A program made the position numbers and the translations under genes. The notes beneath the pieces were generated by a model. It had not been told where the DNA came from and did no database searches. It saw nothing but the letters and a program-made list of their open reading frames with translations. Source: Maribacter luteus (GTDB lineage Bacteria > Bacteroidota > Bacteroidia > Flavobacteriales > Flavobacteriaceae). From it: 64,000 nt of DNA. Location: assembly GCF_009674825.1 (NCBI RefSeq), contig NZ_WKJH01000001.1, forward strand, positions 434,001-498,000. The letters run 5' to 3'. How positions within the stretch are numbered: the first letter of the stretch is position 1; each line of letters starts with the position of its first letter. Below are positions 1-9,007 of this stretch, in pieces.

Positions 1-578
1 AAAACTTAAAAAAAGCCATTCAGCTCCTCAAAGTGCAAAAAGTCATCCCTATTGATGTAGGTAAAATCAATGGCGATTATTTTTTCAGCAACCTTGGTTT
101 TGGATTTGCTGCCAATACGATTTTAAATTTTGAAAGCACTTCCCAAAGAAGATTGCTTACTTATCTAAGAGCAACCCTACAATCAATCAAGACATTTAAA
201 AATGATACGAAATACACCATTGAAATTAATGGGAAAGAAGCGGTCTTAAACCCTTTTTTGGTTTTTATATCGAACACCAATATCATGGGTTATAATTTCT
301 CCATTACAAGAAAGGCAATTTTAAATGATGGTTTTCTGGATGTTGTGATGATCGATCGATTGAATAAATTTAAAATCCTTTATCTCGCATTTTTGGTTCT
401 ACTAAGATGCGAGCATAAGATCAAGGAATATTCTTATCATAGGGTTGACAATGCTACGATTAAAATAGAAAATCAGGACATGGAAATCATTTTTGAGCTG
501 GATGGTGAATTGAAGAGAACAAACCCTGTAATATTGCATTTAGAGGTTTTAAAAGAAAGTCTAAAGGTGATAGTTTAA
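1..578 (+). CDS. Diacylglycerol/lipid kinase family protein, C-terminal part (5' end outside window)
   Basis: The reading frame is open to the left edge of the window, so the true start lies outside; the GTG at 33 is only an internal codon. The visible 190 or so residues match the C-terminal beta-sandwich half of YegS/DagK-type lipid kinases: a GFGFAANT segment close to the family's G-x-G-D/A-x-x-V pattern, a middle region with IEINGKE and LVFISNTN, a DGxLDVVMI strand, and a final ELDGE motif. These kinases phosphorylate diacylglycerol or related lipids with ATP at the cytoplasmic face of the membrane. The catalytic GGDGT loop is not in the window. Family assignment is fairly safe; the substrate cannot be told. 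Confidence 0.75.
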   Translation, partial: NLKKAIQLLKVQKVIPIDVGKINGDYFFSNLGFGFAANTILNFESTSQRRLLTYLRATLQSIKTFKNDTKYTIEINGKEAVLNPFLVFISNTNIMGYNFSITRKAILNDGFLDVVMIDRLNKFKILYLAFLVLLRCEHKIKEYSYHRVDNATIKIENQDMEIIFELDGELKRTNPVILHLEVLKESLKVIV

Positions 579-737
579 GTAATGTATAATCCATTGCTAG
601 TTAGAGACTTCTTACAAACCCCGAAGCTTCAGGGCACTCGGTCTTTCAATCTGTGATTTATTTACTAAATTTAGAGCTAACCCACGTAACTACACTTAGG
701 CCAACCATTTTGCTTCATTATGACCAACCAATAACCT

Positions 738-1517
738 ATGATAAAATTCTTTAGACGAATAAGATAACAAGTTTTAATTGAAAACAAGTTAAGCAATATT
801 AACTTTACGCAATCGTAGAAACTGTTCTTGTTGTTATTGGAATTTTAATTGAATTACAAATAAACAATTGGAATGAGATAAGATAACGCTGAAACAAATA
901 AAATCAATAACGAAATAAACGCTAAATTTTTAAATAATAGAATAATATTAAAGATTTAGAGGCTACTAACAATTATGTTCGTTCTGTATTGAGTTTAATA
1001 AATAAAAGTGAAACTGAATACAAGTTAATTAGCGTTGACAGTATAATCAACGATTCATTGAAATATAGAAATTACACCCCATCAAATAGCACAATACGGG
1101 AGTTAACAAGTTCAGGAAAACTCGATCTAGTCCTAGACAGTTCACTGAAAGAAAATCTATTTAATTGATTGTAATTAATTGAAGACGCTGATGATGATTT
1201 CAAGAATCAAGATTTGCAAACTTCCACTCAGTTAATTCCATATTTGGACAGAATCATATCGATGAAAAACGAACATTTATGAGAATGTTGGAATTGATAA
1301 AAAATCGGAACTTTTTAATACTGCCGCTTATTATAAAGTGTTCCACGACTTGAAATTTAAGAATTTATATCAAGGAAAATTACAATGGAATATTGTTATG
1401 ATAAATTATTATAAAGAAATGGACTCGTTGGCTTTAGAAATAATAAATCAAACAGAAAATAAAAGTAAAGGACTACAGGTAACAAGTCCCCAATATAAAC
1501 CCTTATTCATTCTTTAA
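738..1517 (+). pseudogene. Decayed DUF6090 family membrane protein gene
   Basis: The start MIKFFRRIR, then a frame-shifted VLVVIGILIELQINNWNE, is the signature N-terminus of DUF6090 proteins, small flavobacterial proteins with one N-terminal membrane helix and a helical soluble domain. In frame from 738 there are stops at 765 (taa) and 816 (tag), then at least three frame changes. Long recognisable pieces follow, including KDLEATNNYVRSVLSLI and SSGKLDLVLDSSLKENLF, then another shift to a piece with NTAAYYKVFHDLKFKNL. The last frame ends at the taa of 1515-1517, overlapping the aat stop. Many independent lesions rule out a single sequencing error. The 160 bp before it (579-737) show nothing I can support. 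Confidence 0.75.
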
Positions 1518-2168
1518 AATCCCGATAAAATCTTTTCTTGGTATTTCTTTGGCCCCAAGACTTTCCAAATGTTTGGTGTACGATTGGCAATCGATCAAAC
1601 GGTATTTTTTTTCTTGTAACTCATTGGCCAAATGTATAAGGGCGAACTTAGAGGCATTGCTCACCGCACTGAACATACTTTCCCCGCAAAAAACATGACC
1701 AAGATCAATCCCATATAATCCCCCGACCAATTCACCTTTTTCCCAAACCTCATAGGAGTGGGCATGACCCAATTTGTGCAATTTTATATAGGCCTCTTTC
1801 ATATCCTGGGTTATCCAAGTGCCATCTTGCCCCTCTCGCCTTATTTTGGCACAACGAGCGATCACCTTTTCAAAGCACGTGTTCTTGGTAAAAGTAAACT
1901 GATCGCTTTTCAAGACCTTACGCATGCTTTTGGATATCTTTATCTGATCGGGAAACAATACCATTCTAGGATCGGGACTCCACCATAAGATCATGGATCC
2001 TTCATTGAACCATGGAAAAATACCCTGTTCATAGGCCAACATTAAACGCTCTGGGGAAAGATCCCCTCCAAAGGCCAATAATCCTTCATGATTTGCATTT
2101 TCAACGGGCGGAAAAGACATCTCCCTTCCAAGAAAAACCAAAGGGCCATATGAACTGTCTTTCTTCAC
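1503..2168 (-). CDS. aat: Leucyl/phenylalanyl-tRNA--protein transferase
   Basis: A 221-residue protein that moves Leu or Phe from aminoacyl-tRNA to N-terminal Arg or Lys of proteins, marking them for ClpS/ClpAP degradation (bacterial N-end rule). The family landmarks are all visible: GGDLSPERLMLAYEQGIFPWF near residues 34-54, WWSPDPRMVL around 62-71, and the later GEL-VGGLYG and FCGESMF stretch at about 145-168, ending in DCQ near 194. Length matches the family. A terminator lies between it and the upstream DUF3127 gene, so it is probably transcribed alone. Its stop overlaps the end of the dead DUF6090 gene on the other strand. Confidence 0.95.
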   Translation of the reverse strand: MKKDSSYGPLVFLGREMSFPPVENANHEGLLAFGGDLSPERLMLAYEQGIFPWFNEGSMILWWSPDPRMVLFPDQIKISKSMRKVLKSDQFTFTKNTCFEKVIARCAKIRREGQDGTWITQDMKEAYIKLHKLGHAHSYEVWEKGELVGGLYGIDLGHVFCGESMFSAVSNASKFALIHLANELQEKKYRLIDCQSYTKHLESLGAKEIPRKDFIGILKNE

Positions 2169-2223
2169 GAATACACTTTATACTAAAGTTATTAAATCAA
2201 TGGACAACCATGAAATAGAAAAC

Positions 2224-2250
2224 AAAAAAAGACCCCTAAGGGTCTTTTTA
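2224..2250 (-). terminator. Rho-independent terminator after the DUF3127 gene
   Basis: GACCC and GGGTC arms with a CTAA loop are flanked by A-run and T-run, so the stem extends with A-U pairs and a U-tract forms in either direction. It sits 24 bp after the DUF3127 stop and before aat, both on the minus strand. Confidence 0.7.
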
Positions 2251-2273
2251 TTGGTTTAATCAAAAGGTTTTGA

Positions 2274-2651
2274 TTAAAATGGAAGATCATCATGATCCTC
2301 ATCATTTATATTGTCTGCCGGTTCAAAAGAATCCATTGGTGGTACCGGTGGTATATCGGCATTCCCTTGCTCGGCCTGTAGGTTCTCTATTCGCCATCCT
2401 TGTATGGAGTTAAAGTATTTGACCTCACCCTGTGGGTTTGTCCATTCACGACCTCTGATATTAATACTTATCTTAACATCTTGCCCTACTTTGTAACTGT
2501 TCAATAAATCACATTTATCCTGAATAAACTCAACAAGTATTTGTTGTGGATATTGCTCTTCAGTGGTTATTACCACTTCCCTCTTACGAAAACCATTGTT
2601 CCCGAAAGTTTTGGTTTCATCTATCTTCTTTAATTTTCCTTGTATTTCCAT
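2274..2651 (-). CDS. DUF3127 domain protein (OB-fold-like, Bacteroidota-specific)
   Basis: A 125-residue cytosolic protein without signal or membrane segment. Residues 1-90 match DUF3127: GKLKKIDETKTFGNNGFRKRE, then VVITTEEQYPQ, a Q-DKCDLL segment and INIRGREW. The tail is rich in Asp and Pro and ends in DDLPF, the same acidic-tip ending as the SSB protein encoded at 37167-37649. In SSB that tip recruits repair proteins, so this protein may use the same docking sites; that is inference. The family is predicted to be OB-fold-like and its role is not established. No operon partner is apparent. Confidence 0.8.
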   Translation of the reverse strand: MEIQGKLKKIDETKTFGNNGFRKREVVITTEEQYPQQILVEFIQDKCDLLNSYKVGQDVKISINIRGREWTNPQGEVKYFNSIQGWRIENLQAEQGNADIPPVPPMDSFEPADNINDEDHDDLPF

Positions 2652-2860
2652 TTTCTATAATTATCTAATACTACACTGTCTAAATTACTCACTTTTTCGA
2701 ATGCCCATTAGTCGTTCATTTTCCATCTATATGTTGTGCGGTAAATCCTAAATCACAAATAAAACAGATGGTAAATGCATTGAACCATATGGACAAAAAC
2801 ATTTGGCCGCCAAGTTAAGGGTTTTACAATTGGCTTCATAAAAACTGACCAAATAGTTAT

Positions 2861-3748
2861 TTACAATTCATTTGCCAAAAGTAATTTCCATGCTGAAAGA
2901 ACTTCGTTCCGGTCAATATATTCCTTTGCTTTATGATGTAAGGATTGAAGGTCGTTGTTCTTTACCATAGAAGACAATACTTCATTTGAACCGATGAATT
3001 CCCCTATTTCGATTTTTGAAGGCAACTGCTCCACATTGCCCAATTTTCCAAGGTCATTGCCGGTTAATACCGCACTGTTCCTGATTTTCTCTGGAATGGC
3101 ATCAACACCAATTCCTAAACTGGACAATGGTTTGGGCACTTCGAACATACCCTTATTCGCCCTTGAGTACCAATTGCCACCCATTCGGGCGACTTGATCT
3201 ATCTTATGCTGGTCAATAGTTCCGTTTTCATCCAATATGCCCGGGTTTATATGTATTTTGACAACTTCGGAAAAAACCAGATTCCCAGCGCCACCTTCTT
3301 TTCCCAAAGGTTCTATCTTGGTTACTTTACACTCAAATTGTACCGGTGATTCCGCAACCCTCGGCGGTTTTACCAAATCGGATGCCTGCATGGTAAATCC
3401 AGCTTTTAAAAATTCATTCACACCTTCGGGATACTCCGTACTTGAAAGCGACATTTGTTGCACCATATCATAATTCACGACATTGATTACAGCCTCTTTC
3501 ATCTTTTCAACATTCTCCAAGGTATGTTTGATCGTATTGTCGCGTACCCTTCTTGCGGGGGAAAAAATCAATATCGGCGGATTGGCACTGAACACATTGA
3601 AAAAACTATAGGGCGACAGGTTCGGCCTTCCCTTTTCATCGATCGTACTTACAAAAGCGATAGGCCTAGGCCCAACAGCCCCCAAAAGGTAACCATGTAA
3701 TTTTTGTACAGGAATATCCGCTGGATGTATTGAAATCATATCGGTCAT
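2861..3748 (-). CDS. Flavin reductase-like FMN-binding split-barrel protein
   Basis: A 295-residue soluble protein of the flavin reductase (DIM6/NTAB) family. The FMN-binding split barrel fills residues 1-200: GPRPIAFVSTID (about 26-37), then GRPNLSPYSFFNVFS (41-55) and PPILIFSP, which contact the flavin in relatives. The C-terminal 90 residues are helical and common to the longer Bacteroidota members. Such proteins reduce or carry flavin using NAD(P)H, or act as small FMN oxidoreductases; the substrate is not predictable. It is monocistronic and divergent from the sensor kinase gene, with 108 bp between the starts. Confidence 0.8.
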   Translation of the reverse strand: MTDMISIHPADIPVQKLHGYLLGAVGPRPIAFVSTIDEKGRPNLSPYSFFNVFSANPPILIFSPARRVRDNTIKHTLENVEKMKEAVINVVNYDMVQQMSLSSTEYPEGVNEFLKAGFTMQASDLVKPPRVAESPVQFECKVTKIEPLGKEGGAGNLVFSEVVKIHINPGILDENGTIDQHKIDQVARMGGNWYSRANKGMFEVPKPLSSLGIGVDAIPEKIRNSAVLTGNDLGKLGNVEQLPSKIEIGEFIGSNEVLSSMVKNNDLQSLHHKAKEYIDRNEVLSAWKLLLANEL

Positions 3749-3856
3749 AGTATAACAAAAATAGTCATTTAGAACCCGATTAAAAATAGATGCCCATTAT
3801 GGTCACACACCATTTATGGTCATTTTGCGTTATCTTTAAAGCAACAAAACGGTTGG

Positions 3857-5005
3857 ATGGAATTTAATCCCAAAAAGAAGGTCTCGAACTTTATTTTATT
3901 GGCAACAGCCTTTGCCATTGTGAGTTTGATTTTATGGAACACGAACAGCTTCTTTAAAAAGTTCAAGGAGGAAGAACGTCTTAAAATGGAGATCTGGGCC
4001 ACTGCCCAATCTGAGTTATTACAATATTCCGAAGATATGGATATGGGTAACCTAACCATAAAAGTGCTTCAGAACAACACCTCTACCCCGATGATATTGG
4101 TCAATAAAGATGGGTCGATAAAGACCAACAATATGCCGGAAGATAAGGTCAAAGACTCTTTATACCTTCATCACAACATAAAAATATTCGAAAGCGAAAA
4201 CACCCCAATATCCATTGACCAGCAAGGCGAGCACCTTGCTACCCTCTATTATGGCAATTCCGAGGTACTCAATAAATTAAAGTATTATCCGATTGCCCTT
4301 TTATTGATCATTTTGCTCTTTGGGGCCGTCATTTTCTTTTTCTTTAAAACCAATAAGGCCTCGGAACAAAATAAATTATGGGCGGGTATGGCGAAAGAAA
4401 CGGCACATCAGATCGGCACTCCCCTATCTTCGCTTTTAGGTTGGAACGAACTATTGAAATCCGAAAAAATAAACCCGGAGATCACCAAAGAAATAGACAA
4501 GGATATCTCACGATTGGAAACCATTACCGAACGGTTCTCCAAAATCGGGTCCTTACCCGAACTCAAAGAGGTCGATATTGTCGAAGAAACGAAAGAGGCT
4601 TATGAATATTTGAAACTTCGCAGTTCTAAATTGATCCATTTTTCTTTTAATACAAAGGTGGAAAAACTACCGGTATTATTGAACCATTCCCTTTATAATT
4701 GGACCATTGAAAACCTGGTAAAAAACGGCATCGATGCGATGAAAGGGAAAGGGAGTATAGCTATAGATATAGTCCCTGCGGGTAAATATGTGAATATTCT
4801 AGTGGCCGATACGGGTGGTGGTATCGCAAAAAGTAATTTCCATAACATCTTCAATCCCGGGGTAACTTCAAAAAAAAGAGGTTGGGGCTTGGGCCTCTCC
4901 CTTGTTAAACGAATTGTGGAAGAATACCATCAAGGCAAGATAAAAGTCCTTTCTTCCGGGAAAGAAGGCACAATTATGCAGATCTCCTTAAAAGTAAAAC
5001 AATAA
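3857..5005 (+). CDS. Membrane sensor histidine kinase, no HAMP domain
   Basis: A 382-residue sensor kinase. A membrane helix at about 11-30, an extracytoplasmic region of about 110 residues, and a second helix at about 144-164 lead directly into the kinase core. The H-box is unusual, with His184 in ETAHQIGTPLSSLLGW, the variant seen in many Bacteroidota kinases. The N-box ENLVKNGIDAM, G1 VADTGGGI and G2 GLGLSLV are intact, so ATP binding and autophosphorylation are expected. No response regulator is adjacent; the next gene starts 3 bp after the stop and encodes a small zinc-ribbon membrane protein, so the two are co-transcribed. The signal sensed is unknown. Confidence 0.85.
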   Translation: MEFNPKKKVSNFILLATAFAIVSLILWNTNSFFKKFKEEERLKMEIWATAQSELLQYSEDMDMGNLTIKVLQNNTSTPMILVNKDGSIKTNNMPEDKVKDSLYLHHNIKIFESENTPISIDQQGEHLATLYYGNSEVLNKLKYYPIALLLIILLFGAVIFFFFKTNKASEQNKLWAGMAKETAHQIGTPLSSLLGWNELLKSEKINPEITKEIDKDISRLETITERFSKIGSLPELKEVDIVEETKEAYEYLKLRSSKLIHFSFNTKVEKLPVLLNHSLYNWTIENLVKNGIDAMKGKGSIAIDIVPAGKYVNILVADTGGGIAKSNFHNIFNPGVTSKKRGWGLGLSLVKRIVEEYHQGKIKVLSSGKEGTIMQISLKVKQ

Positions 5006-5008
5006 GCC

Positions 5009-5365
5009 ATGTCGAAGGAAAAATTAGTAGTCATCAAAGAAGCTGATATTACCAACAATTGCCCTGAATGTTTTAATCAGGACATGAAAATCACCTTTAA
5101 GCAAAAGCACAAGTATGGCAAATTATACGATCGTACGACCAAGGAGGTGAGCCATACCATAAAATGCAACAAATGCGGGTCTATCATCTATCCTGTAAAC
5201 TGGACACAGGATATTGAACGTATTTTTGAATACTATCAAAAAATGGTGGTTCCCGAAAAGCCCTCTATCCGATTTACATCCTTGTTCTACATCCTTGTAA
5301 TCTTGGTTTTGGTATTGATCGGAGTGGCCATTTATCTATGGCAATCGGGAGTTATCCAATTTTAG
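5009..5365 (+). CDS. Small zinc-ribbon membrane protein
   Basis: A 118-residue protein of no family I can name. CPEC near residues 18-21 and CNKC near 53-56 form a likely four-cysteine zinc ribbon, separated by a Lys-rich segment. A single membrane helix at about 90-112 follows, with only a few residues after it, so the ribbon should lie in the cytoplasm (tail-anchored). It begins 3 bp after the sensor kinase stop, which suggests a shared transcript and possibly a shared task. Its 3' end overlaps the convergent HIT gene by 14 bp. Function unknown. Confidence 0.7.
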   Translation: MSKEKLVVIKEADITNNCPECFNQDMKITFKQKHKYGKLYDRTTKEVSHTIKCNKCGSIIYPVNWTQDIERIFEYYQKMVVPEKPSIRFTSLFYILVILVLVLIGVAIYLWQSGVIQF

Positions 5366-5744
5366 ATGCGATACGCCCTGCAATGGAAACAAACTCATCC
5401 TGTGTGAGTTTTACTTTATGCTGAAAAGTGGCTTCTTTCATCTCGTTCAGGGGAATCAAATGCACGTGGGTATGGGGAACTTCGAGTCCAATAACGGTCA
5501 TACCGACCCTTTTACAGTCCATAACAGCTTCAATGGCCTTACCCACCTTTCTTGAAAAAGCCATTAATCCCATATAGGTTTCCTCATCAAGATCCATGAT
5601 CTTATCCACTTCTTTTTTGGGAACGCACAAAGTATGTCCCGGGGCATTTGGGTTAATATCCAAAAAGGCGAAGAAATCTTCGTCTTCAGCAACTTTATAA
5701 CAGGGGATTTCCCCATTTATGATCTTAGTAAAAATACTCGCCAT
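5352..5744 (-). CDS. HIT family nucleotide-binding hydrolase
   Basis: A 130-residue histidine-triad protein. The triad is H91, H93 and H95 in VPHTHVHLIPL, preceded by the family's FLDINPNAPGHTLCVPK segment. Relatives are homodimers that hydrolyse adenosine 5'-phosphoramidates and aminoacyl-adenylates in the cytosol, the middle His being the nucleophile. Length and motif spacing are normal. It lies downstream of greA on the same strand with a terminator between them, an order common in flavobacteria. It converges on and overlaps the zinc-ribbon gene. Confidence 0.9.
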   Translation of the reverse strand: MASIFTKIINGEIPCYKVAEDEDFFAFLDINPNAPGHTLCVPKKEVDKIMDLDEETYMGLMAFSRKVGKAIEAVMDCKRVGMTVIGLEVPHTHVHLIPLNEMKEATFQHKVKLTQDEFVSIAGRIASKIG

Positions 5745-5769
5745 TGTAAATCCGCTTAAAATTTATATA

Positions 5770-5797
5770 AAAAAAACCTATCGATAATGATAGGTTT
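5770..5797 (-). terminator. Terminator between greA and the HIT gene
   Basis: A 9-bp perfect stem (5774-5782 with 5789-5797) closes a 6-nt loop, and the minus-strand transcript runs into eight U residues. It lies 26 bp after the greA stop. Read-through into the HIT gene remains possible. Confidence 0.65.
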
Positions 5798-5822
5798 AAA
5801 TATAAAGAATAATGATAATCTA

Positions 5823-6296
5823 TTACCTTGTAATCTCTAAAATCTCGAAAGTGATTTTACCATTGGGCACCGCAATTTCAGCGGTATCCCCTACTTTTTT
5901 ACCTAAAAGGCCTTTTCCGATAGGCGAACTAACCGAGATTTTTCCCGATTTTAAATCCGCTTCGCTTTCGGCCACCAAGGTATATTTCATTTCCATACCA
6001 TTGGTTTGGTTCTTGAGCTTCACCGTAGAGAGAACCAAAACCTTAGATGTATCCAATTGGGACTCATCGATTAAACGGGCATTGGCCAAGGTCGTTTCCA
6101 TCTTAGAGATTTTGAGCTCTAAAAGTCCCTGTGCCTCTTTGGCAGCGTCATACTCCGCATTCTCGGATAAATCACCTTTATCCCTGGCTTCGGCAATGGC
6201 CTGTGAAGCTTTTGGGCGTTCAACATCCTTAAGGTGATTCAATTCATCCCTCAATTTCTTTAAACCTTCTGCAGTATAATACGATACGTTACTCAT
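5823..6296 (-). CDS. greA: Transcription elongation factor GreA
   Basis: A 157-residue GreA. The N-terminal coiled coil (about 1-75) carries LKKLRDELNHLKDVERPKAS and the acidic tip GDLSENAEYDAAKEAQ near 41-56, whose Asp and Glu residues reach the RNA polymerase active site and stimulate cleavage of backtracked RNA. The C-terminal domain (about 80-157) has SPIGKGLLGKKVGDTAEI, the part that docks on polymerase. Length and motif order are standard. The upstream 236 bp are otherwise free of genes; a minus-strand TATATTTG sits at 6475-6482 but has no well-placed TTG box. Confidence 0.97.
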   Translation of the reverse strand: MSNVSYYTAEGLKKLRDELNHLKDVERPKASQAIAEARDKGDLSENAEYDAAKEAQGLLELKISKMETTLANARLIDESQLDTSKVLVLSTVKLKNQTNGMEMKYTLVAESEADLKSGKISVSSPIGKGLLGKKVGDTAEIAVPNGKITFEILEITR

Positions 6297-6532
6297 AATT
6301 CATTCCATTTAAATAATAATACCAATAGCTTTCTAAATAGTATTCTGAAAAACATCCCAATGAACTTAGGGATTAATTCAACCCTGTAGCATGAATTTTA
6401 AGGCCAAAGCGATAAATATTCATCACAAGGGTTCATTAATAGGAAAATCCCCTTTTTTTGAAGAGGATTTAACGCAAATATACATATTTTTTGTTCAAAT
6501 TTGTATTTGTTCTTTTTTATAGAAATTGAAAT

Positions 6533-6970
6533 ATGAATCGTATTTATCCCTTATTATCTTTGTTATTGATTTTGGGTTGCAGCAGTGACAGTACCAACCG
6601 TAATCCTTACTTACAAGAAGTTTCATTCAGCTTCCAATTGAATTTGAACTTACCTTTATACAGCCCATTGACAAACACCGGATCTTCTGTTTATGTGGGT
6701 GCGAACGGTGTGGGTACTGCCGGAATTTTTGTCATCAACTCAGGTTTCAACCAATTCGTTGCATCAGAAGCCAGTTGCCCCAACCATGCTCCCAACGATT
6801 GTTCAACCATGGTTCTTGATGGCCAAACGGCCACTTGTACCTGTGATGGTTATGAATACAGCTTGTTTACAGGGCAAATGCTCAACACACCCGATGACGG
6901 AGGTCGATATTACAACATGTTGATATATAACAATACTTATAGCAATAACGTAGTAAGGGTTTATAATTAA
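6533..6970 (+). CDS. Rieske-fold lipoprotein with incomplete cluster ligands
   Basis: A 145-residue lipoprotein with signal peptide and lipobox ending at Cys16 (LLILGCSSD). The C-terminal 70 residues resemble a Rieske [2Fe-2S] domain: a first ligand pair in SCPNHAP and a second in CTCDGYEYSLFTGQ. A canonical second box reads C-P-x-H-G-S-x-F; here the His is an Asp and the box is C-T-C-D-G, so one of four ligands is missing. Similar degenerate lipoproteins are common in flavobacteria. It may be structural or bind another cofactor. It stands alone 54 bp before an aldo/keto reductase and may share its transcript. Confidence 0.65.
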   Translation: MNRIYPLLSLLLILGCSSDSTNRNPYLQEVSFSFQLNLNLPLYSPLTNTGSSVYVGANGVGTAGIFVINSGFNQFVASEASCPNHAPNDCSTMVLDGQTATCTCDGYEYSLFTGQMLNTPDDGGRYYNMLIYNNTYSNNVVRVYN

Positions 6971-7024
6971 AGGAAAACAATACCTAAACCGGAAAATCAA
7001 TACCACATCATAAAACCATCCAAA

Positions 7025-8011
7025 ATGAAATATAGAAGATTAGGTAAGACGAATTTGAATGTTTCCGAAATATCACTGGGAACCTGGCAGGTTGGTGGCA
7101 CATGGGGAAGTGGATTCAATGATGCTGCAGCAGAAAAAATAATCAATACTGCGATAGACCAAGGAATCAATTTCATTGATACGGCAGATGTTTATGAAGC
7201 AGGTTTGAGTGAAGCGGCCGTTGGCAGGGTCGTAAGATCAAGAAAAGAGGAAGTTTACGTGGCCACTAAATGTGGACGACAGATAAATCCGCATACCAAT
7301 GAAAACTACCAGCCAAAAGTACTTCGGAAATATGTTGAGGACAGCTTAAAAAATACAGGGTTGGAGTGTTTGGATCTTATACAACTGCATTGTCCGCCGA
7401 CAGAAGTATTCTATCGCCCCGAGATTTTTGAATTATTCGATCGCCTAAAGGATGAAGGTAAAATAAAAAACCTCGGAATAAGTGTTGAAAAAATCGAGGA
7501 GGCCCTGAAAGGTATCGAATACGAAAATGTTACTACGGTACAGATTATCTTCAATATGTTTCGACAACGTCCTAAAGAACTGTTTTTTGAGCAAGCCGCA
7601 AAAAGGGATATCGGTGTTATCGTTCGCGTTCCGTTAGCTAGCGGACTTTTAACGGGTAAATTCAGTGCAGCAAGCACCTTTGATGCGGATGATCATCGAA
7701 ATTTCAATAGGGACGGTTCGCATTTCGATAAGGGTGAAACCTTTTCCGGGATTCCTTATGAAATAGGCCTTGAAGCAGTGGAAGAATTAAAAGCACTATT
7801 TCCCGACCACACCAATTTGGCACCTATCGCCTTACGATGGATTTTGGATCACCCTGAAGTAGGATGTGTTATTCCCGGTGCTTCGAAAATGGAACATTTG
7901 TTATCGAATATTACCGCAAGCGATCTTGCTCCCCTGATTAAGGAAGAGCATAAAAAAGTAGATGTTATTTACGACCAATTGATTCGTAAACATGTGCACC
8001 ATTCGTGGTAA
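7025..8011 (+). CDS. Aldo/keto reductase
   Basis: A 328-residue cytosolic (beta/alpha)8 NADPH-dependent carbonyl reductase. The catalytic tetrad is complete: Asp52 and Tyr57 in FIDTADVYEAG, Lys82 in VATKCG and His122 in LIQLHCP. The C-terminal PGASKMEHLLSN segment is the NADP phosphate-binding loop. The pattern is that of the YghZ/Tas-type AKR groups, but the substrate cannot be inferred. It converges on the DUF2167 gene, with 6 bp between the stops. Confidence 0.92.
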   Translation: MKYRRLGKTNLNVSEISLGTWQVGGTWGSGFNDAAAEKIINTAIDQGINFIDTADVYEAGLSEAAVGRVVRSRKEEVYVATKCGRQINPHTNENYQPKVLRKYVEDSLKNTGLECLDLIQLHCPPTEVFYRPEIFELFDRLKDEGKIKNLGISVEKIEEALKGIEYENVTTVQIIFNMFRQRPKELFFEQAAKRDIGVIVRVPLASGLLTGKFSAASTFDADDHRNFNRDGSHFDKGETFSGIPYEIGLEAVEELKALFPDHTNLAPIALRWILDHPEVGCVIPGASKMEHLLSNITASDLAPLIKEEHKKVDVIYDQLIRKHVHHSW

Positions 8012-8017
8012 TGGAAA

Positions 8018-8914
8018 TTAGGCGTTCCCATCGTCTTTCTGACCAAATATTTTTTTCTTAAAGACACCGAACAGACCTATTGCGCCAACCGCGATAATTT
8101 TCCAGAATTTTAGTATCACGGCGAAAAAACCGGCCTTGGCCAAAATTTTACCTGCGATCAAACCTCCGATACCATAAGCGGCCACATCGTCCATGTCTGG
8201 ATTAAAATCGCTATATCTATTCCCTTTTGTAAACTCAACACTTGCCAATATTTTATCAATATCCCTATTGAAAACAGGAAGCACATCGATATCACCTATG
8301 GCATTCATGTTCAAATAGCCTTTTCTGCCCAAAACCCGAATATTATAATTCAAAGTATTCACTTCGGCATCTTCAAATTTCAGTTCCTTGGCCCAATGCA
8401 GTTTTTTGTTTGCATGATCATAAAAAGGTGCTGAGGCCCATCCGATCAAATCCATGGATCCATAACCTTGCTCCATTCTCTGTGAATTCACATCACTCAC
8501 GTCTTTCTTCATTTCGGCCAATAGCTCATCATAATCTATATCACCCGCATCGTCATCATCTATATATCCTTCTTCTGAATATTCTATTTCAACCGCATAG
8601 GTGAAATTGTCACTAATGGGGGATATTTCTTCTGGAAACAACAGACCAAGGACTTCACTCGGAGGATTTCCCCATAATTGCGTCAGAACATATGCACTCT
8701 GGGTTTCATCCAAGAATTTATAGCCTTCCGGAACCTTGAGTTTCGCCAGACCATCTTGCAGGTCTATTTCTCCATATTGGTATGAAAAACTATTTTCTAT
8801 ACTGTCGATTACCTTTTGAAAGGCTTCTTCTTCGGCAGCAGTTAGCTCATCGGTCTGGGCAAAGGAAAATCCGCTTATAATTAAGCAAATAAAAAAAGTG
8901 AGGGAATATTTCAT
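8018..8914 (-). CDS. DUF2167 membrane protein
   Basis: A 298-residue protein with a cleavable signal peptide (about 1-19, ending GFSFA-Q). The DUF2167 core follows: a GEIDLQDGLAKLKVPEGYKFL stretch near 48-68, the WGNPP motif near 80-84, and WASAPFYDHANKKLHWAKEL near 159-178. Two hydrophobic segments near the C-terminus (about 247-285) and a short basic tail place it in the inner membrane with the bulk outside the cytoplasm. The family is widespread and of unknown function. It appears to be monocistronic. Confidence 0.85.
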   Translation of the reverse strand: MKYSLTFFICLIISGFSFAQTDELTAAEEEAFQKVIDSIENSFSYQYGEIDLQDGLAKLKVPEGYKFLDETQSAYVLTQLWGNPPSEVLGLLFPEEISPISDNFTYAVEIEYSEEGYIDDDDAGDIDYDELLAEMKKDVSDVNSQRMEQGYGSMDLIGWASAPFYDHANKKLHWAKELKFEDAEVNTLNYNIRVLGRKGYLNMNAIGDIDVLPVFNRDIDKILASVEFTKGNRYSDFNPDMDDVAAYGIGGLIAGKILAKAGFFAVILKFWKIIAVGAIGLFGVFKKKIFGQKDDGNA

Positions 8915-9007
8915 TGGTCTTGGTTTTGGTTAATTTATTAAATAACGTAACATTTATTAATAAATTTTTTACCTACCGGTATTTGTTGGTTTACAACCAA
9001 CTAAATT

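Noticed and set aside
6475-6482. TATATTTG box as the greA promoter
   Set aside because: It would leave an unusually long 180-nt leader and lacks a correctly spaced TTG, so it is not listed as a feature.
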